This document shows, in pieces, positions 36,782-46,813 of a stretch of DNA of 64,000 bases; position 1 is the stretch's first letter, and each line of letters opens with the position of its first letter. The translations under genes were made by a program, and so were the position numbers. The notes below the pieces were generated by a model that saw nothing but the letters and a program-made list of their open reading frames with translations, was not told the DNA's origin and made no database searches. Source of the stretch: Mucilaginibacter myungsuensis (GTDB lineage: Bacteria; Bacteroidota; Bacteroidia; Sphingobacteriales; Sphingobacteriaceae); contig NZ_JADFFL010000001.1 of the NCBI RefSeq assembly GCF_015222005.1, positions 372,001 through 436,000 on the forward strand. Direction: 5' to 3'.

Positions 36782-39157
36782 CTACTCACTCCTTAAACTC
36801 TTCACCGGATTAGCCAATGCCGCCTTCACCGACTGGAAACTGATGGTCGCAAAAGCGATGATGGCTGTCACCAAACCTGCAAGCGCGAATACCCACCAGT
36901 TAAGGTCTATTTTGTAAGCAAAGTTTTGCAGCCACTTATCCATGCAATAGTAGCCTAATGGCATAGCGATGACAGTGGCTACCAGCACAGGTTTAAGCAG
37001 ATCTTTAGACAGTAGCAACAGAATATTCGGTACCGATGAACCCAATACCTTGCGTACGCCTATCTCTTTAGTGCGTTTGGTAGCCGTGAATGACGCCAAA
37101 CCGAACAGCCCAAGGCAAGCCACAAAAATAGCCAGGCCAGAGAAGATGCTTAAGATAGTTTGCTGGCGAAGGTCTTTTTTGTAGGTGATATTAAATTTCT
37201 GATCAAGGAAAGTGTATTCCAAAGGATAGACCGGTGCTACATTGCGGTAGGTATCTTTAACCGCGTTCAATCCGGCATCAAGGCTGCCCGGTTTCAGTTT
37301 AACTACAATTACCCGTCGGTCGTCACTTGGCGATATCACCAGCGCATCCATGTTCTCTTTCAGCGACAGAAAATTAAAATCTTCTACCACCCCAACTACT
37401 CTTCGTTTTAAACTGTCCCGTACGGCATTCCTCATCCATTTGCCCAGCGCTTGTTGAGGTGTAAATCCCAACTTGGTAGCAGCGGTACGATTGATCAATA
37501 CCGACTGTGTGCTATCGGTAGCAAACTGAGGCGACAGATCCCGCCCGGCGATGATCTTTAACCCTAAGGTCTTTACATATTCAAAGTCGGCATATTCTGT
37601 GCGGGGTTTAAAAATTTCCCGCTGTCCTTCTGCTTCAAAGCCCTGCACGTCAAAAAAGCCACCCGGCTCGCCCGACATTAGGGATACCGATGCTACATTG
37701 CTATTCTGCGTCAGCTGTTTTTTAAAGATGTCGCGCTTATCGTAAATATCGTTATTATCGATCGGGATCACTACAGATTGTGACTGGTCATAACCTAATT
37801 GCTTACTTTTTACGTAGTTCATTTGGCTAACGATCACGATCGTTCCAATGATCAGTAATACCGATACACTGAACTGAACTACGACCAACCCTTGCCTAAA
37901 CAACGAGCCGCCCTTACCTAACTTCAACCTGCCTTTTAAAGCCTGTATCGGTGAGAAAGCCGACAAAAAGAACGCAGGGTAACTGCCGGCTAAAAAGCCA
38001 ACCACTAAGATCACGCCGATCAGGAACAGATAAATTGGCGCTGTGTTCCACGATACTGTCAATGAGTAACCTAACAGATCGTTATAGTACGGCATCAAAG
38101 CCAATAGCAACCCTACCGACAGGATGCAGGAAACAATGGTCAACAGTAACGATTCTCCTATAAACTGCAGTATCAAATGGTTCTTTAAGGCACCCAATAC
38201 CTTACGTAAGCCAACCTCTTTAGAACGTTCTACCGCCCGTATAGTAGAAAGGTTGGTGAAATTGATACAAGCGATCATCATGATCAATACCGCTATAGAA
38301 ATAAAGATGTAAACCACCGTCTTATCTCCATGCTTCACATTATCAAAAGCGCTCGAAGGTTCAAAATAAATATCTTTTAATGGCCTTAGCGATATACTAA
38401 AGCTCATCCCAAACTTGCGCATATCGTTACCCATATACTTTTCCATAAAGTCACCAAAGTGGCTTTGCAGGCGTGCTACATCGGTGTTTTGATCTAACAA
38501 CGCGTAAACGAACAGACCGTTATTTATCCAGCCGTTAAAACCTTCGCTTTGCGTGTAATTGGTGATCGGGACTACAAAGTCAAAATCCAGGTGCGAGTTT
38601 GACGGGATGTTTTTGGCAATTCCGGTCACGGTAAGCGGCAAGGTCTTGTCCAGTTTGATCACCTTACCCATCGCGGCATCGATGCTGCCAAAGTATTTTT
38701 TAGCGGTATGCTCTGTCAACACAACACTGTTCGGGTTTTTAAGTACCTGCTTAGTATCCCCTTTGATCAGTGGAAAAGAGAACAGTTCAAAGAAGCCCGG
38801 GTCGACATCATAAACCTTTTTTTCTGAGAATGCCTTATCATCAAACGAAACCAAATAATTAGTTGGGCGCACACGCACGGCCATCTTGATATCCTGCGGA
38901 TAGTCATTCAACAAAGCCGGGGCATAAGGGCCTGACAGGTAAGGTACATCTGTCTTGTTCTGATCAAAACGGCGCATCACACGGTAAATGCGGTCGCCTT
39001 TTTGATGGAATTTATCCACACTGAATTCGTTCATGATGAACAGGAAGATCATCATACAAACGGTGATACCAATGGTTAATCCCAAAACGTGGATTAGAGA
39101 AAAAGCCTTGTGCTTGTAAAGGTTTCTCCAGGCTATTTTGATGTAGTTACGTATCAT
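36782..39157 (-). CDS. FtsX/MacB-like ABC permease 4
   Basis: A 791-residue permease starting MIRNYIKIAWRNLYKHKAFSL. Coupling loops are KEVGLRKVLGALKNHL and KEIGVRKVLGSSVPNI, and the tail is NPVKSLRSE. The 250-bp region upstream is the longest gap in the array and carries the same 40-bp dyad as the region upstream of the adaptor gene, followed by a TGGTACG box. Permeases 4 to 1 may therefore form a second transcription unit under the same regulator. This is inferred from the shared element. Confidence 0.9.
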   Translation of the reverse strand: MIRNYIKIAWRNLYKHKAFSLIHVLGLTIGITVCMMIFLFIMNEFSVDKFHQKGDRIYRVMRRFDQNKTDVPYLSGPYAPALLNDYPQDIKMAVRVRPTNYLVSFDDKAFSEKKVYDVDPGFFELFSFPLIKGDTKQVLKNPNSVVLTEHTAKKYFGSIDAAMGKVIKLDKTLPLTVTGIAKNIPSNSHLDFDFVVPITNYTQSEGFNGWINNGLFVYALLDQNTDVARLQSHFGDFMEKYMGNDMRKFGMSFSISLRPLKDIYFEPSSAFDNVKHGDKTVVYIFISIAVLIMMIACINFTNLSTIRAVERSKEVGLRKVLGALKNHLILQFIGESLLLTIVSCILSVGLLLALMPYYNDLLGYSLTVSWNTAPIYLFLIGVILVVGFLAGSYPAFFLSAFSPIQALKGRLKLGKGGSLFRQGLVVVQFSVSVLLIIGTIVIVSQMNYVKSKQLGYDQSQSVVIPIDNNDIYDKRDIFKKQLTQNSNVASVSLMSGEPGGFFDVQGFEAEGQREIFKPRTEYADFEYVKTLGLKIIAGRDLSPQFATDSTQSVLINRTAATKLGFTPQQALGKWMRNAVRDSLKRRVVGVVEDFNFLSLKENMDALVISPSDDRRVIVVKLKPGSLDAGLNAVKDTYRNVAPVYPLEYTFLDQKFNITYKKDLRQQTILSIFSGLAIFVACLGLFGLASFTATKRTKEIGVRKVLGSSVPNILLLLSKDLLKPVLVATVIAMPLGYYCMDKWLQNFAYKIDLNWWVFALAGLVTAIIAFATISFQSVKAALANPVKSLRSE

Positions 39158-39202
39158 AAGTACAAACTGAATTGTGAACGGACTATGGACCGGATAACCG
39201 TA

Positions 39203-39219
39203 TAGAATAAACGTACCAA
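39203..39219 (-). promoter_or_regulatory. possible sigma-54 promoter upstream of permease 4
   Basis: On the minus strand, TTGGTACG-TTTA-TTCTA resembles the TGGCACG-N4-TTGCA consensus with correct spacing. The -12 part is weak. It lies about 50 bp downstream of the shared dyad, a normal enhancer-promoter order. Confidence 0.35.
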
Positions 39220-39271
39220 ATATATAAATTATTGATTTACAGAGATATAACTACAAATAAACTATATAATG

Positions 39272-39310
39272 CCGTCCGCTTGTGTACAGAAAGCGTTCGG
39301 TTATGATACA
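39272..39310 (-). promoter_or_regulatory. shared dyad, candidate response-regulator binding site (copy 2)
   Basis: CCGTCCGCTT and AAGCGTTCGG are imperfect inverted halves separated by 9 nt, followed by TTATGATACA. Eighteen of 20 half-site positions match the copy at 51444-51483. Confidence 0.6.
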
Positions 39311-39323
39311 GGTTCGAATCTGA

Positions 39324-39400
39324 AGTCTACAGTCCGAAGTCAAAAGTCTTAAGTCGTTCTTTTTTGACTTAAGACTTTTGACTCGAGACTTCAGACTTAA
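39324..39400. repeat. heptad-phased inverted arms (AGTCnnn type)
   Basis: Left heptamers are AGTCTAC, AGTCCGA, AGTCAAA, AGTCTTA. Right heptamers are GACTTAA, GACTTTT, GACTCGA, GACTTCA, GACTTAA. The inner 18 bp (39338-39355 with 39366-39383) pair perfectly. Confidence 0.85.
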
Positions 39401-39407
39401 AAACTTC

Positions 39408-41786
39408 CTACTCGCTTCTCAAGCTCTTCACCGGGTTGGTCAGCGCTGCTATGGTTGCGCGGTAACTCACGGTTATCGCGGCTATAACAAATGTTGATGC
39501 AATGGCCGCTAAAAATATACCAGGGCCAAGGCTTATCTTATACTTAAAATCCTGCAGGTAATTGTGCATGGCCCAGCCTGCCAGTGGGGCGGCTATCACA
39601 AAAGCAATAAGTAACAGATAAGTAAACTCTTTGCCGAATAGCCATAGTACCTGGCCAATGTTAGCACCTAATACTTTGCGTACACCTATCTCTTTGGTTT
39701 TAGGTACCGCCATGAACGATACCAGGCCATACAGGCCAAGGCAGCTGATGATGATGGCGATAGCAGCAAATGCTTCGACCAATTTTAACAAGGTATTATC
39801 CAACTCGTAAAAACGGGCTATCGATTCATCTAAAAATTGGTAAGAGTATAATTCTTCGGGGAAAGTGCTGCTCCAGATCTTTTCGAATGCGGCCAGTGAC
39901 TCTTTTGCATGGCGCATGTCCATTTTGACGGCCGCAGTATAATAGTTGTCACTTTGGGTCATGATACAGATCGGCGCTATCTCTGAGTGGAACGAGTGAT
40001 TATAAAAATCCTTCACTACGCCAACTACAGGCCCTTTTATAGTACCGCCGTTAACAGCGATCTTTTTACCGATCAGATCTTTAGGCTGGATGCCTAATTT
40101 ACGGGCGACAGTCTCGTTCACCAAAAATTCGCGCACGGTATCAGCAGCAAAAACGTTACGACCAGCCACCAGTTTAATATTAAATGTGGAGATGTACTGA
40201 TCATCGGCCGACTTCATATTGATCCCCCAGTGCTCGTCTTCCGCACGGTTATCGTAATTGATGCCGGTGGTACTGTTAGATCGCGATGCCGGAGCGCCCA
40301 TACAAAAGGTAACAGACTCGACACCGGGTATGCCCGACAATTGGTTGCGCATAGTACCCACTGTCGCTTTATCATTTTTGGGCATCGGTAACAAAACAAT
40401 AGCATCCTTTTTAAAACCAAGATCGGCAGTTTGAGCATAACGCATCTGCGCCACCACAACGATAGACCCTATGATGAGTACCTGCGATATAACGAACTGC
40501 GTAACTACCAATACTCGTCGTAACGAAAACCCGCCCACATCCTTTTGTGATAATTTACTTTTAAGGGCCAGGATCGGTTGAAACCTTGCCAATACCAGCC
40601 CCGGGTAAGATCCTGATAAAAAGATTACCACAACGGTGGCAAAAACAATAAACAGACTTAACTGCATCCAATGGAAATCCATTTCGGTTTTAAATAGGCC
40701 ATTTAGCATCGGTAAAAATAGTTCGGCCAAGCCTACTGCCACAATTACACCAACCAGCGTGATAATAGCCGTTTCTGCAATAAATTGCCAAAATAATTGA
40801 TAAGGTAAGCTACCCATTACCTTACGTATGCCCACCTCTTTAGCGCGGTTTAGCGCCTGGGCCGTGGCCAGGTTAACAAAATTTACACATGCCGTTATGA
40901 TCAGGAATAAACCGATAAAGAACAGCGCCCACAAATAGGTCTTGCTGGCGTAAGCATCAAATTCGGTATTAAAGTGCACATCGCTGAGTGGTTGCAACTT
41001 AAATTTCCAAACCGAAGCATCGCGGCCTGTAAAGTGCTTTTTAGGTAATTGTGCCAAAGCCATGTCTGCCGCGGCACGCGTAACGCCAGGCTGCAGTAAT
41101 GTGTAAGCTTTAGAAGAACTCATTACCCCACCCCAATTTTTATCGTTGCCAAATGCGTCGTAATCAATAAGACTGCCGTAGGATACGTAGATCTCTGTAT
41201 TCAGATCGGTATTGGCAGGTATATTTTTCAGAACGCCCACAATGGTGAATTGCGTCTTATTCTCCACTTTGATGACTTTTCCTATCACATCTGTAGTGCC
41301 AAAAAATTTAAATGCCACCTTCTCCGTAACTACAGCTTGCTTGGGTTTACCAAACAGTTCCTTACTGTTGCCTTTGATAAGCGGAAAATTGAATATATCT
41401 AAAAAGCCCGGCTCGGCGAAAGTGACACCGTTCTCTTCTCTAAACTTTTTAACATCGTTGCCCTGGTTAATGGTCACCAAACTGTTGCCCATCAAAAAAG
41501 TACGGGCCGTTATTTGTCCCAAACTAAAGTCGGTCCGAAAAGCCGTCCCAACAGGCATTGGTACCGAACTAGATCGGTCTATTTCGTCATCGTGCCATTC
41601 GGTCACAAAGCGGTAGATCCGGTCCGGGTTTTTATGGAACGTATCAAAACTTAAATGATACGTTACCAACGTGAATATCAGGATACCACAGGCCATGCCT
41701 AAAGCCAAGCCGATAACACTGATAGCCGCGAATGCTTTATTCTTTAATAAGTTTCGCTAGGCGATCTTGATGTAATTTTTTAACAT
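39408..41786 (-). pseudogene. FtsX/MacB-like ABC permease 5 with in-frame TAG at codon 10
   Basis: The paralogue would be 792 residues from the ATG at 41786. Translation gives MLKNYIKIA, then TAG at 41757-41759, then RNLLKNKAFAAISVIGLALG. The stop replaces the Trp codon (TGG) of the KIAWRNL motif found in most other copies. The rest is intact, with coupling loops KEVGIRKVMGSLPYQL and KEIGVRKVLGANIGQV and tail NPVKSLRSE. Without suppression, the only way to translate the body is re-initiation, for example at the ATG at 41708, which would remove the first part of helix 1. The pseudogene label is provisional because there is only one lesion. Confidence 0.85.
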
Positions 41787-41802
41787 GATAGTATTGTTTT
41801 AT

Positions 41803-41850
41803 CCGAAAGTCCGCATATCCCGATCTCTATCGGGACGGAAAGTCCGAAAG
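41803..41850. repeat. AGTCCG-flanked CCCGAT hairpin
   Basis: TCCCGAT / ATCGGGA hairpin (41818-41835) between AGTCCG units at about 41809 and 41841. It is a close relative of the element at 26670-26708. Confidence 0.75.
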
Positions 41851-41895
41851 ATGTTAATTGATTTTTTCAGAACCCGGTCTCTACCGGATCATTCT

Positions 41896-44262
41896 CTACT
41901 CGCTTCTTAACGACTTCACCGGATTTGCCGTTGCCGCTCTGATGGTTTGGAAACTGATGGTAAGCACCGCTATACCAATGGCAATAGCACCTGAAATCAG
42001 GAATACCGAACTGCCGACATCTATCCTGAACACGAATTCCTCCAGCCATTTATTGATTGCCCACCAAGCAATTGGCGACGCAATGACAATAGCCAGTACC
42101 ACCAGCTTCAAAAAGTCTTTGGATACCAACGCAATGATGCCACCCACGCTTGCGCCTAATACTTTGCGTATGCCTATCTCTTTCATCATAATCTGGGCGG
42201 TGTAGGTAGCCAGACCGAACAGCCCTAAGCATGAGATCACGATAGCCACGGCCGAGAAGATATTGAACAGCACGCCGCTACGTTGGTCGGTTTTGTACAA
42301 CGCGTCATACTCCTCATCCATAAAGCGATACTCGAACGGGAAGCCGGAGTTGTATTTATCCCAAAGCTGTTTACAGGCGGCAATAGCTTGCGCAGCGTCT
42401 TTACCTGTGGTTTTGATGTAGAGTTTGTAACCATAAGGTTGGTAATAGATCACGGCCGGGTCTATATTTTGTTTAAACGATGCCGCGTTAAAATCCTTCA
42501 CCACACCAATGATCGTCCCTTCGGTCTCCTGATATTTAAAACGCTTGCCTATCGGGTCTTTAATGCCCGTCATGGCAATGGCTGTCTCGTTCAGGATAAA
42601 ATGTGTAGCATCAGCCTTGCTCCCGCTAAAGTTTTTGCCGGCCTTCAATTTGATATTCATCACGGGCATAAAATTTTCGTCGATACCAAAATGATGCATA
42701 ATGAACATCATATCGGTTGGTTTGCCATCCCAGTCAACCCCGCCTGTGGCGCGACCGTTATCAACCAGTTTATTGTCCGACGATGTAACTGCCCGGATAC
42801 CCGGCACGCTCTTTAACTTCGCTTTAACAGCGTCAAGATGCTCACCCAACTGACCCGTACGGAACGAGAACACCTGCGAACGATCGTACCCAGGATCTTT
42901 CTCACGGATGAATTTCAATTGCTTACCGATCACTACCGTAACGATGATCAGCGTTACCGAAAATACAAATTGCGTGGTCACCAATATCTTGCGGAACGCG
43001 GCCTGGCCAATTCCCATGGTCAGTTTACCTTTCAAAGCTTTTAAAGGCTCGAACGACGATAGCAACAAAGATGGGTAGATAGACGAAATTGCCAGCGTAC
43101 CAACAAAGGTTACTGCAACCACCTTCCAAAGGTCGGCATTGAGCATATCCAGTTGTAAGTGCTTGCCGGATACATCGTTGTAGTAAGGCATTAGTATATA
43201 CAGCAACCCAAACGCCAGGAAGAGCGACACACAAAAGAACACCACCGACTCGATAATGAACTGCGCGAACAACTGCCTGCGCTGTGCCCCAATGATCTTG
43301 CGGATACTCACCTCTTTAGCTCTTAGCATAGCACGGGCTGTAGACAGGTTAACATAGTTGATGCAGGCGATCAATAGAGTAATAATACCCACGATCAAAA
43401 AGGTTTTGACCGTTTGTAACGAACCTGATGAGCCATCAGCCTGGTAAAAATGGATATCGGACATTGGCTGTAAGCGATAACCATTGCCAGGACTTACCTT
43501 TATCCAGGGCGCTACTTTCTTTTGTGCATTGATGAGGTGGTCGCAAACTTGTTGTAGGCTGGTACCAGGCTTGATATCAAAGAAAGTAGAGTAACCGTAA
43601 TTACCCCAATCTGTATCTAATGACTTCCAGAAGTTGCTGGCGTTGTACTGACGGGCAATAATATTTATCGGGAACAGCATATCGAACTTGATGCTGGAAT
43701 TATCCGGGAAATCGGCTATCACACCGCTCACCGTAAAATTGGTCTCGTGATCCTGTTGTATCACCTTACCTACCGGCTCATCATCGCCAAAATAACGTTT
43801 GGCGGTCGACTCCGTAATGATCACCGACTGATCAGTTGGGAACGGCTTTGTCTTACTCCCTTTGATCAGCCTAAAATCGAACATCACGAAGAACGATGGG
43901 TCGGTATAACCAGTATTCTCCTCTTTAAGCAGTTTATCTTTGTAGGTATAGATGCTATTCCAACCGTGAGAGATACGTACCGCATTGCGTACGCCCGGTA
44001 TCTCGCGCAAGGCGGTAGTGGCTACAGGCCCCTGGGCGTTGTCCCAGATCTTTATACCCTGGCCCGACCCCGTAACCCCATTCACACGGTAAATGGTATT
44101 CACTTTACTATGGAACGTGTCGAAACTCATTTCGTCCTGCACCCAAAGCAGGATCAGCATACCGATGGTTAAACCAATGGTCAGCCCTAAAATATTCACG
44201 AACGAATACAGCTTGCTTTTCAGCAAGTTGCGCCACGCTATTTTGATGTAGTTCTTTATCAT
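41896..44262 (-). CDS. FtsX/MacB-like ABC permease 6
   Basis: A 788-residue permease starting MIKNYIKIAWRNLLKSKLYSF. Its coupling loops are KEVSIRKIIGAQRRQL and, preceded by IMM instead of a basic pair, KEIGIRKVLGASVGGI. The tail is NPVKSLRSE. Periplasmic parts include GVTGSGQGIKIWDNAQGPVA near residue 65. Spacing to the next gene upstream (permease 7, 50 bp) is the shortest in the array, consistent with co-transcription. Confidence 0.9.
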   Translation of the reverse strand: MIKNYIKIAWRNLLKSKLYSFVNILGLTIGLTIGMLILLWVQDEMSFDTFHSKVNTIYRVNGVTGSGQGIKIWDNAQGPVATTALREIPGVRNAVRISHGWNSIYTYKDKLLKEENTGYTDPSFFVMFDFRLIKGSKTKPFPTDQSVIITESTAKRYFGDDEPVGKVIQQDHETNFTVSGVIADFPDNSSIKFDMLFPINIIARQYNASNFWKSLDTDWGNYGYSTFFDIKPGTSLQQVCDHLINAQKKVAPWIKVSPGNGYRLQPMSDIHFYQADGSSGSLQTVKTFLIVGIITLLIACINYVNLSTARAMLRAKEVSIRKIIGAQRRQLFAQFIIESVVFFCVSLFLAFGLLYILMPYYNDVSGKHLQLDMLNADLWKVVAVTFVGTLAISSIYPSLLLSSFEPLKALKGKLTMGIGQAAFRKILVTTQFVFSVTLIIVTVVIGKQLKFIREKDPGYDRSQVFSFRTGQLGEHLDAVKAKLKSVPGIRAVTSSDNKLVDNGRATGGVDWDGKPTDMMFIMHHFGIDENFMPVMNIKLKAGKNFSGSKADATHFILNETAIAMTGIKDPIGKRFKYQETEGTIIGVVKDFNAASFKQNIDPAVIYYQPYGYKLYIKTTGKDAAQAIAACKQLWDKYNSGFPFEYRFMDEEYDALYKTDQRSGVLFNIFSAVAIVISCLGLFGLATYTAQIMMKEIGIRKVLGASVGGIIALVSKDFLKLVVLAIVIASPIAWWAINKWLEEFVFRIDVGSSVFLISGAIAIGIAVLTISFQTIRAATANPVKSLRSE

Positions 44263-44273
44263 AACTTTTCGTT

Positions 44274-44307
44274 AGTCCGGAAGTCTGAAAGACCGAAAGT
44301 CCGGAAG
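44274..44307. repeat. octad-phased repeat, single arm (AGTCCGGA type)
   Basis: Four exact-phase octamers, AGTCCGGA, AGTCTGAA, AGACCGAA, AGTCCGGA, then AG. No complementary arm fits in the remaining few bases before the permease 7 stop codon. Confidence 0.82.
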
Positions 44308-44312
44308 TTGTT

Positions 44313-46709
44313 CTATTCTGACCTCAAGCTCCTCACCGGATTGCTCAATGCTGCCTTGATAGCCTGGAAACTAACCGTGCAAATGGTGATCAATATGGCC
44401 ACGATAGCGGTAATAGCAAATATCCACCACGATAATTCAGCTCGGTACTTGTAATTTTGTAACCAGCTTTCCATAAAGTAATAGGCTACCGGGCTGGCGA
44501 TCACTAACGATATCACCACCAATAGCACAAAATCTTTTGACATCAGGCTCCAGATGTTCAGCACCGATGCGCCTAATACTTTGCGTACGCCTATCTCTTT
44601 AGTGCGCTGTTCGGCCATAAAAGATGCCATACCGAACAAGCCCATACAACTGATAAAGATGGCCAGCGAGGCAAAGAAGGCCGACAATTTGCCTACGCGT
44701 TCTTCATCCGCAAATTTTTGAGCGTATTCCGAATCGGTGAACTTATAGTCGAACGGTGCTTCTGGGTCATATTTTTTAAACACCTCTTCGATCTCAGCTA
44801 AAGCTTCGGACATATTTACTGTTGCTTTAACGCGAACGGTCATAAATGCCTGCGCCTCGCGGTTGAACACAAAAAGGGCCGGTTTAACAGGATTATAAGG
44901 CGACGACATCACCATATCCCGCGTTACACCAACTATGGTGTATTTGCTATCGCCATGCCTCACGATCTCGCCTACCGGATGTTTCAAATTCATAAACTTG
45001 GCGGCTGATTCATTCAGTATCATAGAGTTAGAATCGGCTTTGTTATTGCGTATAAAGTCGCGTCCATCTATCACGTTCCAACCTGATACTTTTCCAAATT
45101 CAGGGCTGATCTGGATGTAAGCAAAATCGTCCTGCAGGTCCGGCGCTTTTCCTTTCCATTCAAAACCGCTCCAGTTAGACCATATCTGGGTTAGCGCACT
45201 GCTCGATTCTGATATCTCCTCTACTTTCCCACTTGCCAACAGATCGGTACGTACAGCATCAAAGTGCTGGTGCACCGGTTCGGTCTTCATCAGGATCTGT
45301 ACGATCCCTGCCCTGTTATAACCTACCGGACGGTTCTTGGTATGCTGCACCTGGCGGAAAACGATGATAGTGCCAATGATAAGCGTGATAGACACCGTGA
45401 ACTGCAATACAACCAATATCTTGCGCGGCAATGCGGCATTCTTACCCGCTTTAAAAGTTCCCTTCAAAACTTGTACAGGTTGAAACGACGACAGGTACAA
45501 TGCCGGATAGCTACCCGCCACCAAACCTGTGATCAAACTAAAAACGATGCATATCACCCAAAACAATGGGTTAGCCCAAAGAATGTGCATCTCCTTATCG
45601 GCCACCTCATTGAACCATGGCAATGCTGCTAAAACCAATACTACAGATAATGCCAGGCCGAATAAAGTGATCAGCAGGGATTCGCTAAAGAATTGTTTAA
45701 TGAGCTGGCTGCGTAACGAGCCGATGGTTTTACGGATACCGACCTCTTTGGCTCGGCGTTCGGAGCGGGCCGTGCTCAAATTCATAAAATTGATGCAGGC
45801 CAACAGTATTACAAATATACCAATAATTCCGAACATATACACGAACTGAATGCGGCCACCGGTATTTATTCCGTTCTTGAATTCGTCGAGCAGGTGCCAC
45901 CTGTTCATTGGGAATACAAAGATCACCGGCTTGAAGGACTTGGCCAGGTTATCACCTGTTCTTGCTACATTCTTCAATTTCACATCGCGGATGGCCAGGT
46001 TAACTTTTTCCAGATCGGCACCGGGTTGCAACTGAGCAAATACTTGCCATGAATTATTGCCCCAATTATCTACGTTGCTTTTTAACCAAGGTTCAGCAGA
46101 CACATAAAGCGCCCACGTTGTGATATAATCCATATCGTTGAACTCGGTATTCTTAGGGAGGTTCTTGTAAACGCCCGTAACTTTCGCGTTGATACGGTTA
46201 TCCATTTTAATGGCCTTACCCATAGGGTCTTCATCGCCGAAAAGCGCTTTGGCTAAACGTTCGTTAATAATGATGGATGACGGATCTTTAAGCGCATTAC
46301 GGTCTCCTTTCACCATGTCAAGCGTCAGCAGTTCAGGGGCTTCCTCTTGCATGTAGTTCCCTTCACGGTTAAGCTTCTTGTCGCGATAGGTCAGGATATG
46401 TTCCTGTGTCCATGATGACATCACCATGTATTTAAAAACATTACCGTAGTCTTTTCTAAGCACGCCGGCGAGCGGCAATGGCATGGAGTTTTGGGTGCCG
46501 GTATTTCCATTAAAGGTCTGGTGCTGCATTATACGCACCACGCGGTCGTAGTTCTTAAAGTATTTATTGTAAGATAGCTCGTCGTATATCCAAAGACCGA
46601 TCAGGATAGCTACGGCCATCCCTACCGCCAATCCGGTAACGTTTATGAAGGTAGAGAACTTGTTCTTACCCATGTTTCGTAAAGCGATCTTGATGTAGTT
46701 CTTCAGCAT
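44313..46709 (-). CDS. FtsX/MacB-like ABC permease 7
   Basis: A 798-residue permease starting MLKNYIKIALRNMGKNKFSTF, where Leu replaces the usual Trp at position 10. Coupling loops are KEVGIRKTIGSLRSQL and KEIGVRKVLGASVLNI; the tail is NPVRSLRSE. A tolerated Leu at this position shows that the Trp lost in permease 5 is not itself essential. The octad repeats on both sides match those elsewhere in the array. Confidence 0.9.
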   Translation of the reverse strand: MLKNYIKIALRNMGKNKFSTFINVTGLAVGMAVAILIGLWIYDELSYNKYFKNYDRVVRIMQHQTFNGNTGTQNSMPLPLAGVLRKDYGNVFKYMVMSSWTQEHILTYRDKKLNREGNYMQEEAPELLTLDMVKGDRNALKDPSSIIINERLAKALFGDEDPMGKAIKMDNRINAKVTGVYKNLPKNTEFNDMDYITTWALYVSAEPWLKSNVDNWGNNSWQVFAQLQPGADLEKVNLAIRDVKLKNVARTGDNLAKSFKPVIFVFPMNRWHLLDEFKNGINTGGRIQFVYMFGIIGIFVILLACINFMNLSTARSERRAKEVGIRKTIGSLRSQLIKQFFSESLLITLFGLALSVVLVLAALPWFNEVADKEMHILWANPLFWVICIVFSLITGLVAGSYPALYLSSFQPVQVLKGTFKAGKNAALPRKILVVLQFTVSITLIIGTIIVFRQVQHTKNRPVGYNRAGIVQILMKTEPVHQHFDAVRTDLLASGKVEEISESSSALTQIWSNWSGFEWKGKAPDLQDDFAYIQISPEFGKVSGWNVIDGRDFIRNNKADSNSMILNESAAKFMNLKHPVGEIVRHGDSKYTIVGVTRDMVMSSPYNPVKPALFVFNREAQAFMTVRVKATVNMSEALAEIEEVFKKYDPEAPFDYKFTDSEYAQKFADEERVGKLSAFFASLAIFISCMGLFGMASFMAEQRTKEIGVRKVLGASVLNIWSLMSKDFVLLVVISLVIASPVAYYFMESWLQNYKYRAELSWWIFAITAIVAILITICTVSFQAIKAALSNPVRSLRSE

Positions 46710-46722
46710 AGGTTTTTATTTT

Positions 46723-46812
46723 TAGTCCGGATGTCGGAAAGACCGCCCCCGGATGATGTTATTTATCGTTTTCTTCCGAACGTTCCGACTTATACGGACT
46801 TCCGGACTTTAC
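46723..46812. repeat. octad-phased inverted arms (AGTCCGGA type)
   Basis: Left arm AGTCCGGA, TGTCGGAA, AGACCGCC (46723-46746). The right arm (46771-46812) includes TTCCGAACG, TTCCGACT, TATACGGACT and TCCGGACT, the same order as the right arm at 36743-36776. Confidence 0.75.
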
Positions 46813-46813
46813 T

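Noticed and set aside
39408..41708. Permease 5 as an intact gene starting at 41708
   Set aside because: That start removes the conserved KNYIKIA.RNL segment, which is present in frame upstream apart from one TAG codon.
42237..43234. Other-frame ORFs inside the permease genes (for example 42283-42816 on plus)
   Set aside because: They run opposite to a strongly supported permease frame and recur in every paralogue as composition effects.
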